Assembly (NCBI GenBank): GCA_913020235.1 | Contig: CAJWBT010000061.1 | Span: 1 to 9,862 of the forward strand | Length of the DNA stretch: 9,862 nucleotides | Origin: an uncultured Chloroflexota bacterium | GTDB taxonomy: Bacteria > Chloroflexota > Dehalococcoidia > UBA3495 | Direction of reading: 5' to 3' | In this document: positions 1 to 7,758 of the stretch, one piece after another | How positions within the stretch are numbered: the stretch's first letter is position 1 | Layout: every line of letters begins with the position of its first letter | The notes under the pieces: generated by a model | The model's database searches: none | The model's input: only the letters and a program-made list of their open reading frames with translations | What the model was told of the DNA's origin: nothing | Translations under genes and position numbers: made by a program

Positions 1-142
1 CATCAGTCCTCCGGTTATCATCGAACCTCTGGGGAGCCGGTTTACCACCTTCGGGACATCCCAGATACGGGTGATCTTCAAGAGCCCCCTCGGACCGCTG
101 AGCGTCCGGCTCAGCCTTTATGAGGCGGCCATACGGGACTAG
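1..142 (+). CDS. 3' end of an unrecognised protein (partial, C-terminal 46 residues)
   Basis: The frame starting at base 2 is open from the window edge to a TAG at 140-142 and encodes 46 residues. It looks coding because 34 of its 46 third codon positions are G or C, matching the genes downstream. The peptide alternates hydrophobic and polar residues (for example IRVIFKSPLG, then LSVRLSLYEAA), which suggests beta strands at the end of an extracellular or beta-sandwich protein. No family is recognised, and nothing links it functionally to the transporter. Its stop codon lies in the first bases of the palindromic element at 139-272, so the present C-terminus may or may not be the ancestral one. 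The start lies outside the window. Confidence 0.55.
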   Translation, partial: ISPPVIIEPLGSRFTTFGTSQIRVIFKSPLGPLSVRLSLYEAAIRD

Positions 143-272
143 CAGCACAGTCAACCTGGTTTTGACAGGATGTCATTCTGAGGAGCGGAGCGACGTAGAA
201 TCTCAGCGTAACAATGAGATTCTTCGCTTCCCTCAGAATGATAACGATCAGTTTCAAGTTGACCGGTGCTAG
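139..272. mobile_element. MITE-like palindromic element with TCATTCTGAGG arms
   Basis: The two halves of this stretch are imperfect reverse complements. The outer ends are CTAGCA (139-144) and TGCTAG (267-272). Inside them GTCAAC pairs with GTTGAC, then comes a perfect 11-bp pair, tcattctgagg (173-183) with cctcagaatga (231-241), and an inner 9-bp pair, agaatctca (197-205) with tgagattct (215-223). There is no room for a transposase, so it would be a non-autonomous element or a large REP-type repeat. The TA at 140-141 and at 270-271 fits a TA target duplication, as made by IS630/Tc1-mariner-type transposases. TCATTCTGAG-type arms are familiar to me from dispersed repeats in Chloroflexota genomes, but that is recall, not a search. 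Confidence 0.7.
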
Positions 273-367
273 CCGCTCAGCAGGGGCTTGAACTTCCCTT
301 CAACGCTCCACGACAGTTGCGCCCCCTCCCGGCCCCGGCTCTTGGTTTGCGCCGCACCCAGAAACCC

Positions 368-432
368 TGGTCTACCCGGTGGGCCCGGCCTGCCGCGGGC
401 CAAACCCCTGGGCCGGGCTTCATCCCAGACCA
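368..432. repeat. GC-rich imperfect inverted repeat
   Basis: The 8-mer gcccggcc (383-390) is the reverse complement of ggccgggc (411-418), and outside an internal loop tggtct (368-373) pairs with agacca (427-432). The predicted hairpin has an apical loop of about 20 bases that is itself GC-rich. No T-run follows on either strand, so it is not a standard intrinsic terminator. It could be an mRNA structure, a repeat remnant or a chance product of high GC. Confidence 0.35.
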
Positions 433-704
433 AACAGCCCAACTGAGGTCATCGGAACCCGCGTCTTACCCCATGAACTAGCGGGAAACCCCAGCGGCGC
501 CCGCCGCCATTCCGGGTAATTTCTCCCGCCTTGCTTCTTCGGCCAGACTCGGATGGACAATGCCACCAGCGTCTCTCCGGCTTGCCGCCTCCGCCCGAAG
601 AGCCACCGCGGGTATTGTGCCGGGCAACGCCAAGGCGGGCGAGGTGCGTGGACCGCCCAGTCTTGCGAAACAGGGGAGAACCGTCTGTCGGCTCGGAGCC
701 ATCG

Positions 705-733
705 TTGACGCGCCGTGGACCACCGGTTAACAT
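705..733 (+). promoter_or_regulatory. Candidate sigma70-type promoter for the operon
   Basis: TTGACG (705-710) matches five of six bases of the -35 consensus. It is followed after exactly 17 bases by TAACAT (728-733), a four-of-six match to the -10 box. Transcription would start near 740, leaving about 74 untranslated bases before the ATG at 814. This also argues against a permease start at 715, which would lie between the two boxes. The call rests on consensus matching alone. Confidence 0.35.
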
Positions 734-813
734 GCCTGCCATCGGAACCTGCGGGTGGCCTGCGGCTGTTTGGATGGCCGGTTGGCCAAATCAGAGTCGC
801 GGATGACAAGTTT

Positions 814-3800
814 ATGGGCTGGACTGGGGTCCTCTATTGGCTCTTGGCGCGCCGCCTCCGCTCTTCATGGCTGCTCCTCACCATTAGCTCTTTCGGAATT
901 CTGGCCGCCGTAACCTTGATGTCGGTCGGGGCCGTCTATTCCCGCGCGCTGGCGGAAGGGGGCCTTCGGCACACGCTGGCTACCACCGACCCCACAATCT
1001 TGAACGCCCACGTGATCTTGCAGAACCGGCCCCTGGGACCGGCCGACTACCGGAAGCTCCGGACTGAAGTTGAGGGGATCACCGGGGCCCGCCTGGATTA
1101 CCTGCTGCGGGATGTCCAGCGCTTTGGCCGGTCCCAGCCGAACCTGCGCCTGATGTTTTCCGCAGAGGGACGGCCTCCGCCGGTCGGCGCGCCTTTGGGA
1201 CGGCCTTTCTTCCTCACCGGTTTCCAGGAGCATGCCCGGCTGGTTGAAGGCCGGTGGCCCCAGGCTTCTCCCCTGCCCCATGACGATGGCCTGGAGATGG
1301 AGGCGGTGGTCGGGGAACCGGTTGCATCCAGCATTGGACTTCAACTGGGCTCGCGGGTGTCCATCTTTCCCTTCCGGACCGATTCTTCGGAGCGAATTGT
1401 GCTCACTGTCGTGGGTCTGGCCGAGCCGATAGACTCCCAAGAAGAGTACTGGATGAACTCCCTTTCCTACTTCAGAACACAGGAGTACAACGACAACCTC
1501 CTGTTTCCCTTCTACCTTCGGGAGGTCGACTTCCTTGATGGCTTGGGCGCGCGGTACCCCGCCATGGTGGGCGACTTCGGGTGGTTCCTGTTCGTCGAAT
1601 CCGGGGTGTTGACCGCCGGGACAGTCAGCCAAACCGAGGATGCCGTCATCGGGCTGGAGACGGATATCAACAAGCGCTTTCCCCGCTCTCTGGTGATCAC
1701 CGGCCTCGACAAGACCCTCGCCGACCACCAAAAGGAGCTGACCCTGGCCCGGGTGCCCCTTTACCTTTTCATCGCCCTGATTGTCGTGGTCCTTCTCTAC
1801 GCCATGGCCCTGGTCATGGGACTGCTGGCGCGCTCCCGGACCGAAGAGGCCGGCCTCCTGAGGAGCCGTGGCGCCGGCCTCCTCCAGGTCAGCGCCCTGC
1901 TGGTACTCGGAGAGGGGCTCGTCGCTGTTCTTGCCGTGGCGGCCGGGCCTTTCTTGGCCCTGGCCATAGTGCGGTACCTGCTGCTGAGAACCATAGACCC
2001 GGTGGGCGTGGCCGGCGGCGCCCTTCCGGTCGGGGTCTCGACGGACATGTTCGTCATGGGTGCTATCGGAGGCCTTCTAGCCCTTGGGGTGCTGGCGGCC
2101 TCGGCGCTAAGCCGGGCCCGCCTCGACACTATGGAGTCCATGAGAGTGCGGGCCCGGCCGCCCACGGTGCCGCTCTTGCACCGGTACTACGTGGACCTGT
2201 TGGCGCTGGCGGCGTTGGGGCTGCTGTGGTGGCAGATCCGCGACCGCGGCGGATTCATAGAGCGTGACGTGTCCACCGGGGCATTGCAGGTCGACCCCTT
2301 CCCACTTTTCGGGCCGGTCCTTGGGCTTCTGGCGGCTGCGTTGCTGGCCTTGAGAGCCCTGCCGTGGCTGGTCCGGTTTCTCGCTTGGGCCGGGAGCCGC
2401 CTGGGTCCGCCATGGCTGGCTTTCTCCCTGGTCCGTCTGTCGCGAGACCCGCTGCCCCACGGCACCCTGGTGGTCATCCTGATGATGGCGGCGGCCCTGG
2501 GTGTATTCGGCGCCAGCTTTCAGTCCACTCTGGCCCGGAGCCATGAGGAGCAGGCAATGTACGGCCTGGGGGGTGACCTGGTCGTCCGGGGCCGCCGATT
2601 TTCCGATTCATCTCTGCAGGCGATAGCCGCCGCGCCGGGGGTCCGGGCGGTCAGCCCCATCGCCCGTGACACCGTAAGGCTAATGGATGTGTTCCCGGGC
2701 GATACCGCCACCCTGGTGGGCATAGACCCGGAAGCCTTGCCCGCTGCCGCCTGGTTCAAAGAGGACTTTGCCGGAAAGGACCTCAAGGAGTTGCTTGGTC
2801 CCATCGCCCGGGGCAGCCGGGTGTCTCCCGCTCTGGGACAGGAAACAACCACGGGGATTTCAATTCCACCGGGTGGGGAGCGCATCGGCATCTGGGCGAA
2901 GCTGGAAATCCCGGAGTTGGGCCTGACCCGGCTTAGCTTGAACCTGTGGGCTCGGGTCCGAGACGGCGCGGGGAGATACCGCGACTTGCTGCTGGGCAAC
3001 CTGCTGGACCCTCCGGAAAGCGCACCGGCGGGCTCGCAACAGGATTCCCCCTCAGGCTCGGGACCAGGCTGGAACTATTTCGAGGCTCCGCTTTCCGGTG
3101 AGAATAGGTCGATGAAACCACCGGCCAGTGTGGTTTCTATTTTCATGAGCAAGAATGTCCTTTCAGCGGTTCCGCCGGGCAGCCTCCTGCTGGACGACAT
3201 CACGGTCCAGGGCCAATCCATCCCCCTCCCCGGCGCCATCATCGAGGGGTACGAGGAGCCCGGGGATTGGGTACCAATGGCTATCGAGGAGGACACGGCG
3301 GACGCGATTGAGATTACGTCGCGAGCCGCCAGAACCGGCCAGGCAGGTCTTCGCTTCTCCTGGCAGGCGCCCCTTGGCAATACCCCTCGAGGCGTCCTTC
3401 TGCCTCCCGGGCCGTTTCCCTTGCCCGCCATCGGGGGCCCGATGTTTCACCCTGGGCAGACGTTGCGGGTCAGGGCGAAAAAGCAAGTTGTGCCCCTGTT
3501 TGTGAGCGATACCACCAGCTACTTCCCCACCCTCAACCCGGCGTCCCAACCCTTCCTGTTGGTGGCCTTGGAGGACTACCGGGAGTACATCCGGCAGTCA
3601 CCCCTGGGAAGTTTGGACGCGCCCATGGAGATCTGGGTCGCGCCGCGGGAGCAGGCCGGCCGCGAACAGGTGGTCCTCGACGTGGCGGAACTCCTGCCGG
3701 GCTTCGTTTCGGTCCAAGACCGGGACGCCTTGGTGGATGTGGCGCGGCGCGACCCCTTGGCCGGCGGCGGCTGGAACGGCCTCACCATTCTGGGGCTATC

Positions 3801-4191
3801 GGCCGTCACCGTGGCCGTGGTCCTGACACTGGCCATGCACGCGGCGGTGGCCATACACACCAGCCGGGTGGACCTGACGGTCGCCCGGGCGCTGGGTTTT
3901 TCGAGGGTCCAGATCTTCCTATCACTGGGCCTGGAACGGCTGCTGGTGGCGGCGCTGGGCTTGGGGGCCGGAGGGGCCATCGGCCTCTGGCTGGCCCGGT
4001 GGGTCCTGGGGTTTTTGGACGTGACCGCGTCCGGACGGCCCGTGATTCCCCCGATGGTGGTGAGCGTCGAGGGGTGGCTGGCGGCGTTGGTGTTCGCCGG
4101 ACTGGTGGCGGCGAGCCTCCTGTCCCTGCTCTTCGCCACCTTCTGGGCCCGCCGGCTCAGGGTGCCGGATATTCTGCGGACCGGGGAGTGA
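814..4191 (+). CDS. FtsX-like ABC transporter permease 1 (double FtsX domain, large extracellular domains)
   Basis: This 1125-residue membrane protein is an FtsX/MacB/LolC-type permease. By eye: TM1 at residues 18-43; a MacB-like extracellular domain at 45-312 (motif VEGRWP, then a conserved QEEYW); TM2-TM4 near 314-338, 361-390 and 410-432, forming the first FtsX unit; TM5-TM7 near 453-474, 495-520 and 550-568; a second extracellular domain at 571-985; and TM8-TM10 near 988-1012, 1035-1065 and 1085-1109, the second FtsX unit. The cytoplasmic stretch at 339-355 (RTEEAGLLRSRGAG) is the likely ATPase contact. Residues about 689-799 look like a jelly-roll module (ARVRDGAGRYRDLLLG, ending LLLDDI). 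I chose ATG 814 over the upstream ATG at 715 because 14 residues then precede the conserved membrane segment in both permeases. Its Shine-Dalgarno is weak (gga at 801-803). It is longer than MacB- or LolC-type permeases because of the duplicated FtsX units. Substrate unknown; the paralogue next door is its likely partner. Confidence 0.93.
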   Translation: MGWTGVLYWLLARRLRSSWLLLTISSFGILAAVTLMSVGAVYSRALAEGGLRHTLATTDPTILNAHVILQNRPLGPADYRKLRTEVEGITGARLDYLLRDVQRFGRSQPNLRLMFSAEGRPPPVGAPLGRPFFLTGFQEHARLVEGRWPQASPLPHDDGLEMEAVVGEPVASSIGLQLGSRVSIFPFRTDSSERIVLTVVGLAEPIDSQEEYWMNSLSYFRTQEYNDNLLFPFYLREVDFLDGLGARYPAMVGDFGWFLFVESGVLTAGTVSQTEDAVIGLETDINKRFPRSLVITGLDKTLADHQKELTLARVPLYLFIALIVVVLLYAMALVMGLLARSRTEEAGLLRSRGAGLLQVSALLVLGEGLVAVLAVAAGPFLALAIVRYLLLRTIDPVGVAGGALPVGVSTDMFVMGAIGGLLALGVLAASALSRARLDTMESMRVRARPPTVPLLHRYYVDLLALAALGLLWWQIRDRGGFIERDVSTGALQVDPFPLFGPVLGLLAAALLALRALPWLVRFLAWAGSRLGPPWLAFSLVRLSRDPLPHGTLVVILMMAAALGVFGASFQSTLARSHEEQAMYGLGGDLVVRGRRFSDSSLQAIAAAPGVRAVSPIARDTVRLMDVFPGDTATLVGIDPEALPAAAWFKEDFAGKDLKELLGPIARGSRVSPALGQETTTGISIPPGGERIGIWAKLEIPELGLTRLSLNLWARVRDGAGRYRDLLLGNLLDPPESAPAGSQQDSPSGSGPGWNYFEAPLSGENRSMKPPASVVSIFMSKNVLSAVPPGSLLLDDITVQGQSIPLPGAIIEGYEEPGDWVPMAIEEDTADAIEITSRAARTGQAGLRFSWQAPLGNTPRGVLLPPGPFPLPAIGGPMFHPGQTLRVRAKKQVVPLFVSDTTSYFPTLNPASQPFLLVALEDYREYIRQSPLGSLDAPMEIWVAPREQAGREQVVLDVAELLPGFVSVQDRDALVDVARRDPLAGGGWNGLTILGLSAVTVAVVLTLAMHAAVAIHTSRVDLTVARALGFSRVQIFLSLGLERLLVAALGLGAGGAIGLWLARWVLGFLDVTASGRPVIPPMVVSVEGWLAALVFAGLVAASLLSLLFATFWARRLRVPDILRTGE

Positions 4192-4282
4192 AAAATAGAC
4201 CCTCACCCCCGGGCCTTCCGAAAGAACTCCGCCCGATTGGGCAGCAAGATGTCAACGGAGCCAGATAGTCAGAAAGGTTGAT

Positions 4283-4298
4283 GGAGCGGGGAACGATG
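4283..4298 (+). promoter_or_regulatory. Ribosome binding site and start of permease 2
   Basis: GGAG at 4283-4286 lies nine bases before ATG 4296. Two in-frame upstream candidates, TTG 4278 and ATG 4281, have only AAAGG (4273-4277) very close by. ATG 4296 is preferred because the N-terminus then lines up residue for residue with permease 1 from its ATG at 814. Confidence 0.6.
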
Positions 4299-7200
4299 TC
4301 CCTATTGCCACTGGCCTACATCATCGCCCTGAAACGGACAATCTCCGGCTGGCGGCTGGAGCTGGTCGTGTTCCTGGGCGTCCTGATAGCAGTGGCGCTA
4401 ATGTCTAGCGGCGTCATCTTCTCGGACCTGTTGTCAGAGGCTGCCCTGAGCCATTCGCTGGACCAGGCCAGCGCCGAGGAAGCCAACTTTCTGGTGAGGA
4501 CGTTCATTGGCCAGGATGCTCCGCCCACGGTCGAGGGACGGGTCGCCGCCTACCAGGCAGACCTCGACTTCGCCGAACAGCGGGTAGCGTCACGCTTACA
4601 GCCCTATTCGCGAGACCAGGCTCACCTTCTGGAGACATCCACCTTCTTCTTCAAGGGCCACTCGCAATTGGAGTTGCCCGACGACACGCGGCCGCGGGGG
4701 GATATTCAATACTTCTCCGGCTTGCTGCCGGACCGAATCCAGATGGTCCAAGGGAGCTGGCCCTACTCCGGCTTGGGCGGGACTCAGGCTGCCTCAGAAG
4801 GGCCGCTGGAGGTCGCCATTGATGTCCTGGGGGCGGAGCTGCTCCAGCTCGGTGTCGGCGACGAGATGGAAGTATTCCCCGCCTCGTCGTTCACTGACCC
4901 GCCCTCGATGCGGGCGAGGGTCGTCGGCGTTTTTCAGCGGGTGGACCTCCAGGACGAGTTCTGGTTCGGCGCCAGCCGGGAGTTCAGCTTCAAGAGTGAG
5001 CGCTGGACCTATATCCCGCTGTTCACCACGGAAGATGCCATCCTGAGCCCAGTGATCGGCCGGTACCCCTCGCTGTTCATTGACATCACCTGGTTCGTCT
5101 ACCTGGACCGCCAGGGGGTCCGGGCTGGGGACGTGAACGACCTCCAGGGCTTGGTCGCCACCATAAAACACGACGTGCACTCCAGTCTGAATAACTCCAG
5201 GATCACCACCAAGCTGGACCGGGTTCTGGACGACTACGAAGAGCAGCTTCAGCTGGCGCGCATCCCCCTCTTCATGATCGTCTTTCTGGTTACGGGCATA
5301 CTCATCTACTACCTGGGCCTGGTCTCGGGCCTGGTGGTCAAGTCGCGCGGCACCGAAATAGCGATGCTGAAGAGCCGGGGGGCCACCACATCACAGGTGG
5401 GGCTGCTGGCGCTGGCGGAAAGCTCGCTACTGGCCGCCCCAGCGGTCATGCTCGGGCCTTTGCTGGCGCTGGGAATGGTCCGGCTCCTGGGGAGGCTCTT
5501 CTTTGAGCTGGGTGGCGGCGGAGATCTGGCGTCGGTCCCGGTCTCCCTTTCCCCCTTCGCTTTCTTCTTGGGACTGGCGGGGGGCCTTCTGGCGGTCGCG
5601 GCGCTCACCATTTTGACCCTGGTCGCGGCCAGGCAGGGCATCGTCGAGTTTCGTCAAACGGGGGCCAGGCCTCCCCGAGCGCCTCTTATTCATCGGTATT
5701 ACCTGGACATTCTGCTGCTGGTGTTGATTCTCGTGGTCTGGTGGCAGACCCAGAGCCGGGAGACCTTTCTGGTCCAGACCCTGGGAAGCCGGGATCTCCA
5801 GATCGACTACAGTCTCCTGCTGACGCCGGCGCTGGGCCTCTTGGGAATCGGCCTCTTGGTGCTGCGCCTGTTCCCCATGGCAGTGGGGATGGCGGCCCGA
5901 ATCGCCGGGCCCGTGGGACCGTCCTGGCTGGTGCACGGGTTGAGGCACCTTTCCCGAGACCCTATCGTGCCGGGAACCCTCATAATATTGCTGATGCTGA
6001 CCACGGCCCTGGGAGTGATCGGAAGCGCTTTCAGCTCTACCCTGGAGCGCAACCAGCGGGAACGGGCCCTGTACGCGGCAGGGGCCGACGTGCGCATCCT
6101 CCATACGGGCACAGCCAGACCCGTGCACATGCTGGGCATCGCGGACCTGGCGGGCGAGGTGGACGCAGTGGCCGGGGCCGCTGAAGTGCGGCGCGACCGC
6201 GGCTCGTTGTTGACCAGCGGGTTCAGCACCACCAGCGTTTCGGTCCTGGAAGTGGATTCGGAGAACTTCAGCCGGGTGGCCTGGTATCGCCCCGACTTCG
6301 CCGGAGGGAAATCCCTGGCCGACCTCACCGCTCCCATCAACCCCCCTCCTGCAGCCGAGCCGTCTCCGTGGGACGGGATCGAACTCCCCGCGGAGGCCGG
6401 CAGCCTTGCGCTCTGGACGCAACCGAGCCGGCCCGACCCTGGGCTGTCGGTCCGGGCCAGGCTCCGGGACGCCAACGGATACTACTTCGACATCGTCCTG
6501 GGAGATTTGAACTTCCGCGGCTGGCGACGCCTGGAGGCCAACCTGGTGCCTCTGCCCCCTCCCGGAAGCCGGGGCCGGGAGCAGCCGCCCACGGTAACGC
6601 CGCCCTTCACCCTTTACTCCCTGCACCTCACCAGCAGAGGTAGGGCCCAGGACCCGGGGGCCCTGTTCTTGGGGCGTTTGGCTGCCCTGACGCCCTCCGA
6701 AGAAGTGACAATAACCGATTTCCGGGACGTGGATCAGTGGCACGGCCAATGGCACGTGACGCAAGACTTCTCCCGACCCGACCTCTACGCCCTGGACGCC
6801 AGTGAGTTGGAAGGCCCGGAGGGGAGCGGAGGATCGGCGGTGTTTAGCTGGGCGCCCGGAGGCATCGGGCTCCGGGGTATCCGCGTGGGCAGTCCGGAGG
6901 AGCCAATCCCGGCGTTGGCGAGCGGGTCGCTTCTCGAGGCGGCCGAAGCCCGGGTAGGTGACACTTTGAACGTAAGTTTGTCTACCTACGCCTTGCCATT
7001 CAAATTGGTAGCGGAGGCCGATTACTTCCCCACCCTGGACCCTAGGGTGGCCCCCTTCGCCGTCGTGGACTTGAAGACCTTCATTCTTCGGGCGAACCTC
7101 CACACTTCCAGGCCTCTGGGCGGGTCCAACGAACTGTGGGTCAGTTTGAAGGACCCCGGCGGGGACACCGGCCCCGTGGTGACGGCGCTGGATGACAGCG

Positions 7201-7700
7201 ATGTGCGGTTGCGGGAAACCCTGGTGGCCTCGGAAATGGTTTCGGAAACCCTCGAACGTCCCCTGGTCAGCGCCGGCTGGGGCGGCCTGCTGGTGCTGGT
7301 GTTCCTGGTACTGGTCCTGGCCAGCGCCTCGGGGGTAATGCTCTTCTCATTCCTCGACACCCGCGAGCGCCGGACCGAGTTTGCCCTGATGCGGACCCTC
7401 GGCTCGTCCAGAGCGCAACTGACGGGCATTGTGTGGTTCAGTGTTATCCTAGTGGTGGCCTGTGGTATCGGGTTGGGCAGCTGGGTCGGACAGTGGATAG
7501 GCGCAAGCCTCTTGCCTCTGATGGAGGTGGCCGAGGAGGGGGCCCGGGTGACTCCGCCGATGGTCCTCCAGACCGACTGGTCCACCATGCTGATGTCGTA
7601 TCTGGTCCTCGCCGGGGTTACCGCGGGCACGGTGGCCTGGCTGGCCTGGATCACCTTCAGAATGGAAGTCCAGCAGGTCCTGCGTATTGGGGAAGGATGA
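4296..7700 (+). CDS. FtsX-like ABC transporter permease 2 (paralogue of permease 1)
   Basis: This 1134-residue protein has the same plan as permease 1 and aligns with it end to end, so the pair arose by duplication. Predicted segments: TM1 21-43; MacB-like extracellular domain 44-322 (VQGSWP, then DLQDEFWFG); TM2-TM4 near 323-347, 368-398 and 418-444; TM5-TM7 near 466-484, 507-532 and 559-580; second extracellular domain 581-994; TM8-TM10 near 995-1018, 1044-1074 and 1095-1121. Coupling segments facing the ATPases are at 348-364 (KSRGTEIAMLKSRGA) and 1021-1039 (RRTEFALMRTLGSSR). A jelly-roll-like stretch spans about 697-809 (RARLRDANGYYFDIVLGD, then GWRRLEANL), but it lacks the LDDI ending seen in permease 1. 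A YFPTLDP motif near 910 is shared by both. The gap after permease 1 is 104 bases and holds only a CCCTCACCC motif (4200-4208) and a weak hairpin (gccc 4231-4234 with gggc 4239-4242), so the two genes are probably co-transcribed. Substrate unknown. Confidence 0.93.
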   Translation: MSLLPLAYIIALKRTISGWRLELVVFLGVLIAVALMSSGVIFSDLLSEAALSHSLDQASAEEANFLVRTFIGQDAPPTVEGRVAAYQADLDFAEQRVASRLQPYSRDQAHLLETSTFFFKGHSQLELPDDTRPRGDIQYFSGLLPDRIQMVQGSWPYSGLGGTQAASEGPLEVAIDVLGAELLQLGVGDEMEVFPASSFTDPPSMRARVVGVFQRVDLQDEFWFGASREFSFKSERWTYIPLFTTEDAILSPVIGRYPSLFIDITWFVYLDRQGVRAGDVNDLQGLVATIKHDVHSSLNNSRITTKLDRVLDDYEEQLQLARIPLFMIVFLVTGILIYYLGLVSGLVVKSRGTEIAMLKSRGATTSQVGLLALAESSLLAAPAVMLGPLLALGMVRLLGRLFFELGGGGDLASVPVSLSPFAFFLGLAGGLLAVAALTILTLVAARQGIVEFRQTGARPPRAPLIHRYYLDILLLVLILVVWWQTQSRETFLVQTLGSRDLQIDYSLLLTPALGLLGIGLLVLRLFPMAVGMAARIAGPVGPSWLVHGLRHLSRDPIVPGTLIILLMLTTALGVIGSAFSSTLERNQRERALYAAGADVRILHTGTARPVHMLGIADLAGEVDAVAGAAEVRRDRGSLLTSGFSTTSVSVLEVDSENFSRVAWYRPDFAGGKSLADLTAPINPPPAAEPSPWDGIELPAEAGSLALWTQPSRPDPGLSVRARLRDANGYYFDIVLGDLNFRGWRRLEANLVPLPPPGSRGREQPPTVTPPFTLYSLHLTSRGRAQDPGALFLGRLAALTPSEEVTITDFRDVDQWHGQWHVTQDFSRPDLYALDASELEGPEGSGGSAVFSWAPGGIGLRGIRVGSPEEPIPALASGSLLEAAEARVGDTLNVSLSTYALPFKLVAEADYFPTLDPRVAPFAVVDLKTFILRANLHTSRPLGGSNELWVSLKDPGGDTGPVVTALDDSDVRLRETLVASEMVSETLERPLVSAGWGGLLVLVFLVLVLASASGVMLFSFLDTRERRTEFALMRTLGSSRAQLTGIVWFSVILVVACGIGLGSWVGQWIGASLLPLMEVAEEGARVTPPMVLQTDWSTMLMSYLVLAGVTAGTVAWLAWITFRMEVQQVLRIGEG

Positions 7701-7743
7701 GGGGGCGGGCTGTTTTCGAGGCAATGCGGGGAGCTGGATAGAT

Positions 7744-7758
7744 GAGGTACTGCGCGTG
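7744..7758 (+). promoter_or_regulatory. Ribosome binding site and GTG start of ATPase 1
   Basis: GAGG at 7744-7747 lies eight bases before GTG 7756. The same frame stays open upstream to a TTG at 7687, which would overlap permease 2 by 14 bases. The extra 23 residues look like non-coding translation and lie before the conserved ATPase fold, so GTG 7756 is preferred. Confidence 0.6.

Larger units (their letters stand above)
273..813. other. Non-coding upstream region of the transporter operon
   Basis: No convincing gene lies in these 541 bases. Open frames exist on both strands, but their products are low-complexity Arg/Pro/Gly-rich sequences typical of random frames in GC-rich DNA, and none resembles a known family. 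I see no tRNA and no recognisable structured RNA. The stretch holds a GC-rich imperfect hairpin (368-432) and a promoter-like sequence (705-733). A ten-base string, catcggaacc, occurs near 450 and again near 739, with similar bases following, but it is too short to interpret. Confidence 0.5.

Noticed and set aside
420..809. A 129-codon minus-strand ORF and overlapping small ORFs upstream of the operon
   Set aside because: Overlapping frames on both strands are equally open, none has a clear ribosome binding site, and the products are Arg/Pro-rich with no family resemblance.
715..813. N-terminal extension of permease 1 from the ATG at 715
   Set aside because: The extra 33 residues have no counterpart in permease 2, and the ATG falls between the candidate -35 and -10 boxes. 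ATG 814 aligns the two proteins from their first residue.
865..1731. A 288-codon open frame on the minus strand inside permease 1
   Set aside because: Low-complexity product with no recognisable motif, antisense to the FtsX-like coding sequence whose conserved residues match its paralogue.
5427..7103. A 558-codon open frame on the minus strand inside permease 2
   Set aside because: Its product is rich in Arg, Gln, Gly and Pro with no domain or membrane segment, and it lies antisense to a clearly conserved permease. High GC content makes long antisense frames common.
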